From: Flammula alnicola
Taxonomy: Eukaryota; Basidiomycota; Agaricomycetes; Agaricales; Strophariaceae
Direction: 5' to 3'
Assembly: GCA_015499995.1 (NCBI GenBank)
Contig: JADNRV010000391.1
Span: 1 to 39,965, forward strand
DNA: 39,965 nucleotides
Position numbers and translations under genes: made by a program
The notes under the pieces: model-generated
The model's input: the letters and a program-made list of their open reading frames with translations, nothing else
Databases searched by the model: none
Told to the model about the DNA's origin: nothing
Shown: piece after piece, positions 1 to 9,830 of the stretch
Position numbering within the stretch: position 1 is the stretch's first letter
Layout: every line of letters starts with the position of its first letter

Positions 1-254
1 TACTCTCGTGCCGCTTCCGGCCCCGGAGCACTGGGGAGGTAACATCACTCAGTGATAACCTCAGTTCGGCCTCCTGGTTGCCATCTGGTACCTGCTGCGA
101 GAAAGCTGCTACGTCGATCCCGCAGCCTCCAGCACGTCCTTGATCGGGGCGTGGCCTTTGGTCGTCTGCATCCGATGGGCAAACGAGCATGTCGACCTAT
201 AATAAATATCGTCAGAATTGGAAGAAATGGAGACACATTGTATATAATCAATAT

Positions 255-2813
255 TCACCCAGGACCAAATATGAACTCCCCACCCAGCTGGCCGATGTCG
301 CCGCCCTTCTCCCACACCGGCATACCCACTTTAATCGCGCGCACAACGACCATCGCGATGCCCCCCATCAAACCGTGCTTCACATACCCACCACGCTTTC
401 CCTTCAGCTCAGGGCCAGCCGTCGTCGCCGACAGCGTCCGCGGAATCTGCTGGCTAAGCCTCCGTTGCGACTGCAGCTGCAGATGCCGATGCCCATCATC
501 CCGTCCTGCCCATCCCAACGCCCGATACACCGCGAGCTCAGGGTCCGTGTACACGCGGAACGGGAGCTCAAATATGCGCCTGTACTTCCTGATCATCGCG
601 TGTGCGCCGTTGCTGATGACGACGAAGCTGACGAGGCGGCCCTGCAGGCTCGCGTCCGCCGACCAGCGCGAGAGCATCTCGGACCGCACGAGCGCCTTGA
701 GCGAGGACATGTAGTCCTGGCACAGGGGACACCAGAAGTGCCGGATGAACACGACGATGGTGCGGTGTGCGGCGAAGAGCGAGCCGAAGCTGACGTGCGT
801 GCCGTCTTCGCAGGTCAGCTGCAGCGCCGCGGCGCGCGTGATCTGGGGGACGGTTGGGAGGTCCCATTCGCCTGGGTGGGCAGAAGGGTCGTCGTTCGTG
901 CGAGCGGCATCCGGGCCGCAGCAGTTGGATTGCGAGTGTGGTTGAGATTGGGAGTGTGGTTGAGGACAGGCGACTGCGCCTCCGTCTTGTGGTTTTGGCC
1001 TTTGCGAGAACGGCGAGCCGAGCCTCTGCGGGGGATGAGGCGCGGGTCGAGGCGAGGTATACGCTTCCTCGCCCTCGTGCTGTTCAAAGGAAGGCGCGCG
1101 CTCCGGCAAGGAGATATTCACGATGGACGTGCCCGAGATCGAGTGCATGCTTGGCTGGGCAGGAGATAACGATATAGGCGGGAAGGAAAACATCCTGGAA
1201 TGCCTGGCCCCCCTACTTCCCTTGCCACCGGGCCTGCCTCTGCCCTCTACGTGTACGTGTACGGTCGACGTCTCCATGACGTTATTAATAGGACTGGGAG
1301 TGGGATTAGCAGTCAAAGATCGTCCTGCAGCTGGAACTGCTTGAACATTCGAGTCACCCTTCTGGTTTAAGTACCCATCTCCCTGCAACCCGAGTGAGAA
1401 ATCACCCAAGGAATATTTGGAGGTCTTCTCCAGTATGTGATGATCAGTATCATTCAAGTTGCTGATGGCCTGCGCAAAGTTCAGATTAAGGTTCACGCTG
1501 GGACTGGGGTTACCGGCCGCACGCAAGCCTGAGGCTGGTGACCGAATTAGCAACTTCTGCGTGTCAACAGCCGTGGGCGTTTCCGAGTCTAAAGATATCG
1601 ACCTCCTGGTCATTACCATCACCATCCCAGGCGAGATCGACGCAGCCACGCCTCTGCTCTGCTTCGAGCTCTCCTCCTCCATCATCATCGTCGTCGAAGC
1701 TGGTGCGCATGCAGTGCTGTTCATCATGATAAAACCAGTAGCAGTGCGATTCCTCTGACGGTGCATCGCACTAGCATGCATCTGTGGGGTATTTCGGGGC
1801 GGACTCGGTGGGTCCCAGGTGACGGTCGACATGACGGTCTGAGGCGCCGATATAGAGGACTTGCTGACCTTCCGCATCTCAGTCGCGCTGGGTCGCGCGC
1901 CGCTGCCTGCTGCCAGTCCCGTTGGAGAGGATCTAGGACTAGTATCACTGCTGGCGTTGACGTTGCTGCTGCCCAACAAACTCGAGCGCTTCTTTGGGAG
2001 CAAGAACTTTGTGAAGCGGAAATGCACCAAGCTTGTCGAGGTCTGCGTCGAATCGGGTTTGGGCTCGGATTTAGGCTTGGCAATAGTACGCGACGGGTTG
2101 AGCTGAAAAGACTTGGGCTTGAGTTTAGGGAAAATGGTACTGGGGTTGTGGTTTTGTCGGAGAGGGTTGATGCTGGATTTGAGTCTGAACTCGGAAGCAG
2201 TGGACGCGTCGCTCTCTGTGCCGCTCCAATCAGACAGGTCGGCGTCTCCGGGGGTGGATGAACGCGTTGTATCGTTTCGCGCTATTGGCATTTTGGGGGA
2301 TGCCAAGAGGTTGACACTTGTCTGCGATGCAGGCGGGCTCGCGATGCGCGGAAACGCCTGTAATGCACCAACGCCCGCGCCGTGCATCTGCGAATACGGC
2401 ATATAGTGACCCATTTTGCGGTGCGGATCTGTATTTGCCTTTGGTTTTGGCGAGGGTGACGCGGGGCGCGAGGTGATGCCACTCGAAGGCGAGTTGATAA
2501 ACGTTTCAGATACGTCACCGCGGGCGGTACTAGTTAGAGACGAATACAAGACAGAATGCGACCGCGTTCGCTTTTGAAAGTTGTCTAGCGTCTCTTGGCT
2601 GTCATACGGACCAGGATATGGCGGAAATGGTGTGCCATGATGTAGTAGAGCGCTAGAGGTGCGATTGCGGAGGACCCACAGTGGCGCAAAAGGGTCCAAA
2701 GGGTCTGGAGAGGGATACCTTTCGGCGATATCGATCGTTGGTGGTGGTTTACGTCTGATACGCTGTGTGTAGGGTGCCCTGAGATCAGGGTATGACGTGG
2801 ACGAGCTTTTCAT
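255..2813 (-). CDS. Low-complexity protein with C-terminal PRXL2/AhpC-TSA-like thioredoxin-fold domain
   Basis: Single open frame, 852 aa from the ATG at 2811-2813. The frame stays open 24 codons upstream, but the Met followed by KSSSTSYPDL is the more natural start. Residues 1 to about 640 are Ser/Pro/Thr-rich and probably disordered. From about residue 650 a compact domain appears: TRAAALQL, then VVFIRHFWCPLCQDYM near residue 690-700, then FVVISNG, FRVYTDPELAVYRALG and a final GGEFIFGPG. The CPLC pair and the closing GGEF motif are typical of the PRXL2/AAED1 (AhpC/TSA antioxidant) family, which are thioredoxin-fold putative oxidoreductases. Those proteins are usually about 200-250 aa, so the roughly 640-aa extension is the odd part; it may be regulatory or a fusion. 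Substrate unknown. No intron is needed. Confidence 0.85.
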   Translation of the reverse strand: MKSSSTSYPDLRAPYTQRIRRKPPPTIDIAERYPSPDPLDPFAPLWVLRNRTSSALLHHGTPFPPYPGPYDSQETLDNFQKRTRSHSVLYSSLTSTARGDVSETFINSPSSGITSRPASPSPKPKANTDPHRKMGHYMPYSQMHGAGVGALQAFPRIASPPASQTSVNLLASPKMPIARNDTTRSSTPGDADLSDWSGTESDASTASEFRLKSSINPLRQNHNPSTIFPKLKPKSFQLNPSRTIAKPKSEPKPDSTQTSTSLVHFRFTKFLLPKKRSSLLGSSNVNASSDTSPRSSPTGLAAGSGARPSATEMRKVSKSSISAPQTVMSTVTWDPPSPPRNTPQMHASAMHRQRNRTATGFIMMNSTACAPASTTMMMEEESSKQSRGVAASISPGMVMVMTRRSISLDSETPTAVDTQKLLIRSPASGLRAAGNPSPSVNLNLNFAQAISNLNDTDHHILEKTSKYSLGDFSLGLQGDGYLNQKGDSNVQAVPAAGRSLTANPTPSPINNVMETSTVHVHVEGRGRPGGKGSRGARHSRMFSFPPISLSPAQPSMHSISGTSIVNISLPERAPSFEQHEGEEAYTSPRPAPHPPQRLGSPFSQRPKPQDGGAVACPQPHSQSQPHSQSNCCGPDAARTNDDPSAHPGEWDLPTVPQITRAAALQLTCEDGTHVSFGSLFAAHRTIVVFIRHFWCPLCQDYMSSLKALVRSEMLSRWSADASLQGRLVSFVVISNGAHAMIRKYRRIFELPFRVYTDPELAVYRALGWAGRDDGHRHLQLQSQRRLSQQIPRTLSATTAGPELKGKRGGYVKHGLMGGIAMVVVRAIKVGMPVWEKGGDIGQLGGEFIFGPG

Positions 2814-3192
2814 TGTGGGCCTCGACGGGGCACTGAGAAGAAAGGAAGTGTCGAGCAAGCAGATATAAGTTGTAGCAGAGACCACGCACTTGAAACGTGC
2901 AGAGCAGGGCGGGGCGAGGGTGGATTACATGTGGAGGTATATAAATAAGAAGAAAAGAGGGTTGCTGTCGCGAGGCTGACAACACGTGTTCTTCTAAAAG
3001 CTATCAAGCGCACTACGTACATCAACTCTGCCTTCCCTCCTCCTTTCCCTTCTGTTCCGCAACGTACTTCAAAACGTACAACTCAATTGCATAGAAGTCC
3101 GTCTAGCAATCGACTCATCACTCCTGGAGGATATTTGCCATATTTAGATTCCTTCTCATTTCCAAGTCCGCGAATTAGATTCCGTAAGTATC

Positions 3193-3276
3193 CATGGACT
3201 ATCTCCAGTCGACTTTCCAGGACAACAAGGCCCGCCGAGTGGCCAACTTCCGCCAACGCTCAAGCTTTATGAGATG
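3193..3276 (+). CDS. Very short ORF behind promoter-like sequence (possible gene remnant)
   Basis: An ATG at 3193 opens a 27-codon frame (MDYLQSTFQDNKARRVANF...) and stops with TGA at 3274-3276. It is preceded by a TATA-like stretch near 2940 and a pyrimidine-rich tract near 3030-3056, a common fungal promoter arrangement. The peptide is hydrophilic and helix-like. I do not recognise it. It could be the first exon of a lost gene, a tiny gene, or chance. Confidence 0.2.
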
Positions 3277-4083
3277 AGAGATAATTATGTCCGAAATATT
3301 AGCAGTTTTGAAACAACCGTCGGCGGTACGTTTATCTCTGGTCGCTTCGAGTCTTGACGACACCTAAAGTTATAGCCACCTTGCAGAAGTCTTTTCGTGA
3401 CATTAGAATATATAAGTATACACAGGTATGTGAGGCTACGAAAGGATCCTTCTTCGCAGGATGTTTTCCATACGGGCCTTTTCGATAGATCATGTCGGCT
3501 ATTACACAGCGAAAGATCAAACAATTTACACGCGGCGAAATTTTGAGTAATCTCACATTCTCCCAAATTACACTCACATTACACCCATCTACATTTCTCT
3601 AACGTCGTAATGTTGGGCCTTTTCATACTCTCTAACAATCTACAACCGTGAACGTAAATTCAAAATCTTGAGTGCATGTGCATGTGTTAAGTTCGCGAAC
3701 TTGAAGGGGATCGGACTTAGAAAAAACCTTTGATCTCAACCACCACCATCGTCTGTCGACCATGCCGTGACGCGTAAGCCTCCCAAAAAGGCCCCAGTGC
3801 ATTTCCCGTCCATTGGATAGAAGGGCCCCTGCTTATTAACTCTACAGGCTTCCAAAGCTGAGTTCATTCTTGCTGGAAGTCAGTTCTAGCGCCTCTTCAA
3901 CCGCGACTCAATATCGACTCTCGTCTTGCGAAGCATTGCCCTCAAGATGGTTGGCGATCAGTAGAATTATGGTGAATGTAAGCGATACAACCTCCAAGAC
4001 AACTGCTACTTACTTCAGCTTATTGATAGATGAATGGAGGATCGACAAGAAATGAATACCATGATCGCCAATTCGCCCACTAT

Positions 4084-4389
4084 TTAGTCCTTGACCAATG
4101 ACCTCTCACATGTGAGTATGTCTGTACGCTCAATCCCAATGACAGAGTTGATATTTCTCGCTATAGAACTTAGGTTCTGTAGTAGGTCGCCTTTCCTTTG
4201 CACCGTAGGGCAGTCGTTATGAGGGAAATCAAGTAAATTCGGTATGCGTGAAATGGTCCTTCTAAACTTCTGCTGATCCCTCGAATTTGAAAGCCTGTCC
4301 AAGTCTGCACAGTTTCTGGCTTGTTGCCCTTTCGTCTGAGAGCGAGCGCCGCCGATATCTGCCATGGAAGCGACATTTTCGGTCATCAT
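4084..4389 (-). CDS. Short hypothetical protein
   Basis: ATG-started frame of 101 codons (two adjacent Met codons at 4384-4389) ending in TAA at 4084-4086. The product is hydrophilic, rich in Asn, Arg and Asp, with no membrane segment or motif I recognise. It has no evident splice partners. It may be a real short gene, a single exon or a chance frame in AT-rich spacer. Confidence 0.2.
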   Translation of the reverse strand: MMTENVASMADIGGARSQTKGQQARNCADLDRLSNSRDQQKFRRTISRIPNLLDFPHNDCPTVQRKGDLLQNLSSIARNINSVIGIERTDILTCERSLVKD

Positions 4390-5319
4390 TTCGGTATGAA
4401 GCGGATCTGAAATGCCTTCCCGTTACTAATTGTTTATCTTAGGATCGTCGACAGGAGAACGTAGTTGTTCAACTTGTGGATTATATGGTCAGTGTTATTC
4501 CTCGTTCTCTAGATTTTCGCTGAAAGAGTACCAAAGCAATATGGGCATACGGCGCTACCTTCGTAGGTTGGGCTTGGGTGAGAGGCAAACCCTCATAGAT
4601 CGGCTTGAGCTTTTGACACCGAGGGTTCCTTGAAGTTGCAGGCCGGTGCTCCCTGACTCGCACAACAGGGCGCTCTCTCGTTTCTAGGATTATATGTGCC
4701 GTAAACCACAAATTTACCTCTTCTAAACACGACACTGTGATTTATACAACTATTATAAGGCTAATATATCTTATTTATCCTGCAATTGTGACGATGTTGG
4801 GTGAATTGGAATGTATGGCGGTGGTGGCGCATGGAGTGGCTGTGCCGTGTGCATGCCCATGCTTGATTTAACGGCAAAAATGTATGAAGAAATGTAGGGG
4901 TAATGAGGGAGTAATGTTGTAAACTTGTAGAACTTCGTGATAATTATCTGGGTGAGTAATTTGACATATATTCTAAGATAATGTTTGGGAAATTTGAGAT
5001 TTTCTTCAAATTATACCGCGGTGAAATTGTGTGGTCATTCGCTGTGTTAGTCACATGAAGAAGTCGAGATAAGAAGGTTCGAATCCTGACATTTGTACGG
5101 TCACTTGGTCTTTTGTAGGCTTTGAATATAGGAGATTCGAGGCCTCCTGAAGAGCCCTGAACATACAGATATGTACTCGCAAGATGCATACTCAGTACTC
5201 AGGCCTCAGGCCTTCAGGTACACCAAAATCTAGTCTAAAAATACCATAGCCAAATTTATTTATAGCACTCTTATCCAGTGTCGTCATTATTAGCGTCATA
5301 AATAGTTCTTAGAAAATCG

Positions 5320-5326
5320 TATAAAA
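5320..5326 (+). promoter_or_regulatory. TATA box of the small conserved gene at 5406
   Basis: TATAAAA lies 80 bp upstream of the ATG at 5406, a normal core-promoter distance for a fungal gene with a short leader. Confidence 0.5.
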
Positions 5327-5405
5327 GGACTACATGCAAGAGGGCATGACAATTTAAACAAATTTCAACTCCACCATTATACCAAACCAATAAACGACTC
5401 CAGCA

Positions 5406-6114
5406 ATGTCCGTCGACACCTCTCGCTCGCAAAAACCAACTTCCGGCTCCGCCATAGCGGCAGACCCTAACACACAAAGTACTAGTCCTTCTCGCGGTGC
5501 CGTTTCCCAAGCAGCAGAACCGGATATGCCTGAGCAGCGCCACGCCGGAAAGGTGGGATATGGCCCTAACTACCAGTCTGGTCCTGTGAGTATACCTTCA
5601 TACCACTTAGCATGTGCCGACTTCCTGAATGAACAGTTTTCGCACTCGCACATACACAGACGCTCGAAGACAGAGTAGTTGGACTGAAGGACGAAATCAA
5701 GGGAAAAGTCACACATAACCCCGACCTTGTGCGACTCGGCCACGAGAAGCTCACTGGAGAGGAAAGGCGTAAGAAGATGATAGGCGCGGTACGACTCGGA
5801 TATTTCGCACAATTAAATGCACAATTCGAACTGACGTGCATACGTTGTGTATGATATAGGACGAACCCGACCCATTCGCAAGTGCGAAAGACGACAGCTC
5901 GAAATCGGAGAAGAGCCACAGCCACAGCGAGGGCAGCTTCAAATTACCCTCTGCCTCGAAATCCACGGAGGGCACCACCGGCACTAGCGCGAAAGCCACG
6001 ACAGGCGGGCCAGGCGGGACGGCAGCCAACCAGGGCTCTGGGCCAGGCGCAAAGGAGCAAGCGGCGACCACGGCCCTGCAAGGCGAGCACGATGCCCCGG
6101 TCGAGAGACAGTGA
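5406..6114 (+). CDS. Small conserved fungal protein, possibly CsbD-like stress protein
   Basis: Three exons join in phase: 5406-5585, 5660-5788, 5860-6114, with GT-AG introns of 74 and 71 nt. The product is 187 aa and hydrophilic throughout, with no signal peptide or membrane segment. Residues 1-40 are Ser/Thr/Ala-rich. Residues 41-60 contain PEQRHAGKVGYGPNYQSGP. Residues 61-103 form a charged segment (LKDEIKGKV, LTGEERRKKM) that vaguely resembles CsbD-type stress proteins. DEPDPFASAKDD follows, and the tail is Gly/Ala/Ser-rich. The CsbD resemblance is inference from pattern only. A degraded copy of its 3' end recurs at about 9715-9830, next to a kinase copy, so this gene flanks the duplicated block. 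Confidence 0.7.
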
Positions 6115-6217
6115 GGCGAAGTGGACTGCATGAAGAACGTCGACTCATTGGTGCTCTCCGAACCAATTAGGACCACCCATCCCAAATTCGTAGAATAGTA
6201 TCTCGACTTAGTTTGTC

Positions 6218-6450
6218 CCGCCACCATCTTGAAATTTATCACATAACTTGTTACAATTTGAATAATACGTGTATTCGTTTTGGACATGCTTGCCCGTGAG
6301 CGCAGTTGAATGCAAGAATTAACCAGCGCTAGAATGACGTGAATTAGGTCTATTGTACAACTTGCATTGGAATAATACATGTACCTGTTCTATTACTAGA
6401 CGCTTACCATTGAGCGCAATTGAATGCCAGTGCAAGGACGACGAGTGTTG
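6218..6450. repeat. Two diverged units of about 105 bp in the kinase 3' flank
   Basis: The segment beginning GAATAATACGTGTATTCG is followed by a second that begins GAATAATACATGTACCTG. Both continue through a TTGAATGC core to GAATGA..GTGAAT or GAATGAAATGAAT. The same pair occurs in blocks B (about 9940-10150) and C (about 12325-12530), giving six units. No coding potential was seen. Confidence 0.6.
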
Positions 6451-6627
6451 GAATGAAATGAATCACCGGCACATCCCTTTGGTCGGGATGTAGTCGTTAT
6501 TGTTTGTGATGCTGATTACAAAACTTGAAAGGAATAATACATAAATTGATTTGACCATTAAGCATTAGCGTTTCTTCCTAGGTTCACAGTCTAACAAGGA
6601 GATTTCTCGAAAGGGAGACCCAACCAT

Positions 6628-7748
6628 TCAAGGTCCAGAAGCGAGGGGAACGTCCGGCCAAGTGTCAGGGATATTGGGAAGATATCTGAGTATAAGAGCT
6701 ACGCAACTCTTGTAGCATTCCTTATCAAAGGACTCGATGTCTTGAAGTGGAATGTTAGTACTTTCGAAGCGGCTAGCTTTAATTTGCCAAGTGTATGCGA
6801 GGTCGAACCATTCATCGAGAAGAGGGGCGAAATGTGAAATGATAGGGGAAAAGCTCGGCGCTGTTGGGTTATTCCTATCGATATCGATGAGCTGCTTCAA
6901 TCGTGCGATGATTGAATGTTTGCGCGCCAACATGTCATCAAGCGTTGTTGTGTCACACATGTCTCTGTACCATCTTCCTTCGTCAGTCGTCCATTTTATG
7001 CCTCTATCTTTGGTTATCTGTAAGGTCACGAAAAGGAGGGTCCAAGCGAATGACTCTAAATCATCTGCGGCAAGATGAACTGAGGCTTCATCAGGTGTCA
7101 TAGACCAAGCATACAGGAGCCTCCGAGAAATGTACGGTAGTGTGCCCTAACAGAAGTTGTCAGTCACTAATATTCACAAGACTCTAAACACCTACCAAGC
7201 GCTGCTTTGATCGTGGCTCTTCAGAACCACGTTTACATCTGACGGCATGGTCTCCGACATTAAGGACGCCGATAAAATACGTTTTCCCGCTCTGATCACC
7301 ATCAACACGCCCTTCGTTCCAACTGCAAACAGTATAACTTTATGAGTACAGAAATGTCGAGTCACAATGCGATCGACATACAGTTCATGCCGTTCTCGTG
7401 GCACGCGTTCAGGTAGGAGCATTACATTGCCCAAATTCACGTCGCGGTGTAGCCACCCTCTTTGCCAGAGTGCATTATGGCCTTGAATAAGGGTGTGAAT
7501 GAAGGTGAATTACAAAAGAGACAGTTGAAGTTGTGCGTACCCAATATCGCATCGGCGATGCCTTCGAGGAGTTCATTTGGGCTCTTGGCACTTTTCAAAG
7601 GCCGGTATCTGTCTGCAAAAGTGTAGACACTGATTTTCGAATCTGTTTCGAAAGGTGCAAGATCTCCCAGCAGCGTTGACTCCTTGGGAAAAAATTCTTT
7701 CGTGTTCTTTTGTCGTTCATCTTTTGCTGGTGTGCTGATGCTGACCAT
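6628..7748 (-). CDS. FunK1-type fungal kinase paralog A, N-terminally truncated, DFG-position Asp lost
   Basis: Exons, minus strand: 7748-7541, 7481-7382, 7322-7196, 7146-6628; introns 59, 59 and 49 nt, all GT-AG and in phase; 317 aa. It aligns with the C-terminal part of copy C: SKISVYTFADRYRPL, the catalytic loop WLHRDVNLGNV (Asp near residue 83), GTLPYIS, and LAADDLESFAWTLLF, a FunK1 signature. The whole N-terminal half is missing. At the metal-binding position copy C has SDGD and copy B has NDGD, but here it reads NVGD (GAC to GTC, residue 125), so phosphotransfer is probably lost. An upstream ATG at 7782, homologous to the start of copy B, is out of frame and ends after 21 codons. Likely a pseudogene or pseudokinase fragment. 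Confidence 0.7.
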
Positions 7749-7943
7749 CCTCGATATTCTTGCGAACGACGACAAGGACCATTACAAGTCATTGAAAGCG
7801 TCGTTTAACGTCGAGACTCGAGGTTCTTGTTGGAATCTGTGATTCACGTGTCAATTCGACGCGTGCCACGGACTTGTTTGCGTATGTATTTGTCGTGTTC
7901 TCTAAATACGTCCGTCGCCTGTAATTCTTCTCTACTTTACCCT

Positions 7944-9218
7944 ATGCCAGCTGTTCCCCTCGACATTGTTGAGGTTGTTTTCGACATCCTTGCCTTCGAT
8001 GATGAAGAGTTCACTTCTTTGAAGGCATGCTCTCTCATTTGTCGTGCATTCCTTCCTCTTTGCAGGAAACATATATTTGCCTCCATCAAGATTGATGCAC
8101 CCTACGACCACTTATCGGAGCCGCATCAGTTCCCCTATATCTACTTGTTCAGGAACCTACTCACCACTACGCCAGAGATTGCGGACTATATCCGCGAGTT
8201 GCATTTCGGCATCAGATACGGTGACGAGCAATATTTCATTGGCCTTGCAGAGATCCTCAAAGGATGTACGAGGCTGAGCTCTCTTACTCTCTTCCATCGA
8301 TATGGAAAAGTCGATTGGAAGAGCCTACCCCTACCGGTAGCGGACGCCTTGCTTTGCCTCATAAATCTTCCGACACTGACTTCCCTCGAATTGGGCGGGA
8401 TGCAGAACTTCCCCATATCAGTGCTCACACCATGCATCCAACTCCGGTATTTCCGTATCGAAGGCCTTGATAACGCAGAAATAGACGACACTCCTCCCGA
8501 GGCTGCATTATTATCCGTTTCATCCATTCGACTGGAGGGATATACATTTGGGTTCAGAAGTGGTATAGGGACGAAGAAAATCTTGGAAGCGAACCGTTTA
8601 GATGGACAACCCCTTTTTGATTTCACAGATCTCAGGGAATTTTCGGGCGACTGTGAAACAATAGAAGACATGAATGTAGCATTGAGCATACTGAGAAGAA
8701 ACCACCACCTTACAGCGATTCATCTGTCCAGTAAGCTTTTTAATATCATTTGAACGACGTTATTAATAATATATTCTCTTTCAGTTGACGAACTTAGCTT
8801 CTTTGGGTTGGCTGGGACGATCGCCCCATCTATGAAAACACTCAAGAAATTGACTTTAGAAAACATTATTGATGATGAACGCGCAGATCCTTTTGGTGAC
8901 CTTTGCGACGAGCTTGAAGAAATAGTAGGGAAGACTGTTCTTGAAGATTTGGAGCTTTCTGTCAGGATTATGCCAGAATGTCGCAAGGCCGGAGATGGAT
9001 GGGGAAAGCTCGATAAAGTTCTCAGAAAATCAGGATGGTCTGCTTTGAAGAAGGTTTCGCTTGATATTTTTGCCATATATAACTATGGGCCCTTCGATGA
9101 TCATTGTGATGATGACTTGGAGAGAGTCTTGCGAACCCTACCCCAGATACAATTCCCTTTTCTGTCCTCTAGCAAAACCGTCGACTTTTACTTTGACGTT
9201 ATTAAGGTTATAATGTAA
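7944..9218 (+). CDS. F-box-like / leucine-rich fungal protein
   Basis: Two exons, 7944-8730 and 8785-9218, with a 54-nt GT-AG intron; 406 aa. The start MPAVPLDIVEVVFDILA runs into KACSLICRAFLPLCRKHIF, the usual basidiomycete F-box-like domain at residues 1-50: Pro-Leu-Asp-Ile, then Cys-Ser-Leu, then a C-terminal R-x-HIF. Leucine-rich segments of the LTSLELGGM and LKKLTLEN type follow, as in large fungal F-box families thought to act as SCF ubiquitin-ligase substrate adaptors. It stands divergent to truncated kinase A, with 195 bp between start codons, and sits inside the duplicated region. Blocks B and C lack it, so it was gained here or lost there. Confidence 0.8.
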
Positions 9219-9389
9219 TCGGATACAGTATTGACTTCATGATCTTACTCTCGATACATATGAGTAGACTTGAGCACAATCGTCAGATCCCGACACTGGT
9301 GTCGACCGGAATATTATCTTTACCTTCGAGCTGACATTAAATCTTTTCCATGCCTGTTCGAGATGTTTCTAATGGAAAGACCAGTTGAG

Positions 9390-9700
9390 AACAATGAACT
9401 TCTCTCGAAATATTGTTTGTCAAATACATGCACAGAAAAAAGAGCAGATACACTAACAAGAAAACTACACAAGGACGCAAGAGGAATCTCATTTTTCCCA
9501 AACGCGCTGGGAGACTTGAAATAGGCATGAACGACCTCGGCACTGAATTAGCAGGTGGAAATGAGAGGCTCGGTAATGGACCCCATTCGAAATTGAATCC
9601 AGCAGGTGTCGATGGGGTGGGATTGAAGCTATCTTCCGGAATGTTCCAAACAGGGATTGCATCTGCGTCAGAAGCTCACTAAACAGAGGTTCGGCTAGTG
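9390..9700 (-). pseudogene. Duplicated fragment of the nucleoporin gene 3' end
   Basis: Read on the minus strand, this segment matches the last exon and 3' flank of the nucleoporin gene (about 15560-15980). Shared stretches include the CACAAGGACGCAAGAG flank, the Lys-rich terminus, and segments around NGPHS and LKLSSGM when viewed on the plus strand. About 100 bp of the parent (about 15777-15880) is missing. It has no promoter, no upstream exons and no intact frame. It marks the right end of the first duplicated unit and joins directly to a piece of the small gene at about 9700-9715. Confidence 0.8.
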
Positions 9701-9830
9701 GAGTTGGTTAGAGCCAGGTGCATTGAAGGAGCAAGCGGCAACTGTGGCCCCGTATTAGGGCACGTGCGCACACGCGATGCCCAGGGGAGGCGCGGACCGC
9801 ATGAAGAACGCCGACGCCAGCCAGCAATTC
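9701..9830 (+). pseudogene. 3' fragment of the small conserved gene (copy of 6040-6130)
   Basis: GAGCCAGGTGCATTGAAGG and AGCAAGCGGCAACTGTGGCC correspond to the end of exon 3 at about 6045-6080, with substitutions and small indels. Similarity continues through ATGAAGAACG and TCATTGGTGCTC into the shared kinase 3' flank. The frame is broken and the first two exons are absent, so it is a non-coding relic defining the left end of duplicated unit B. Confidence 0.7.

Larger units (their letters stand above)
2814..5319. other. Gene-poor interval of about 2.5 kb
   Basis: No convincing spliced gene was found. Near 2937-2946 is an AT-rich TATA-like stretch that could serve the minus-strand gene ending at 255 or a plus-strand transcript. 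A pyrimidine-rich tract lies at about 3030-3056. Two short ATG-started frames (3193-3276 plus, 4084-4389 minus) are listed separately with low confidence. The remainder is AT-rich and shows no recognisable element. Confidence 0.5.
6040..7905 (-). repeat. Tandem block A: kinase copy plus 3' flank
   Basis: This block is repeated at about 9715-11605 (B) and, for the part from the TATCTCGACTTAG motif onward, at about 12267-13830 (C). It spans the 3' end of the small gene, a roughly 420-bp spacer and a truncated FunK1 gene. The spacer of A lacks about 40 bp, near 6491, that is present in B (around 10170-10220) and C. Confidence 0.85.

Noticed and set aside
189..1169. Plus-strand open frame of 326 codons opposite the PRXL2 gene
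   Set aside because: Arg-rich product without motifs, lying wholly antisense to a frame with a recognisable domain.
7595..7792. Second frame overlapping the 5' end of kinase copy A
   Set aside because: Out-of-frame shadow of the kinase exon; the homologous frame is the one described for copy A.
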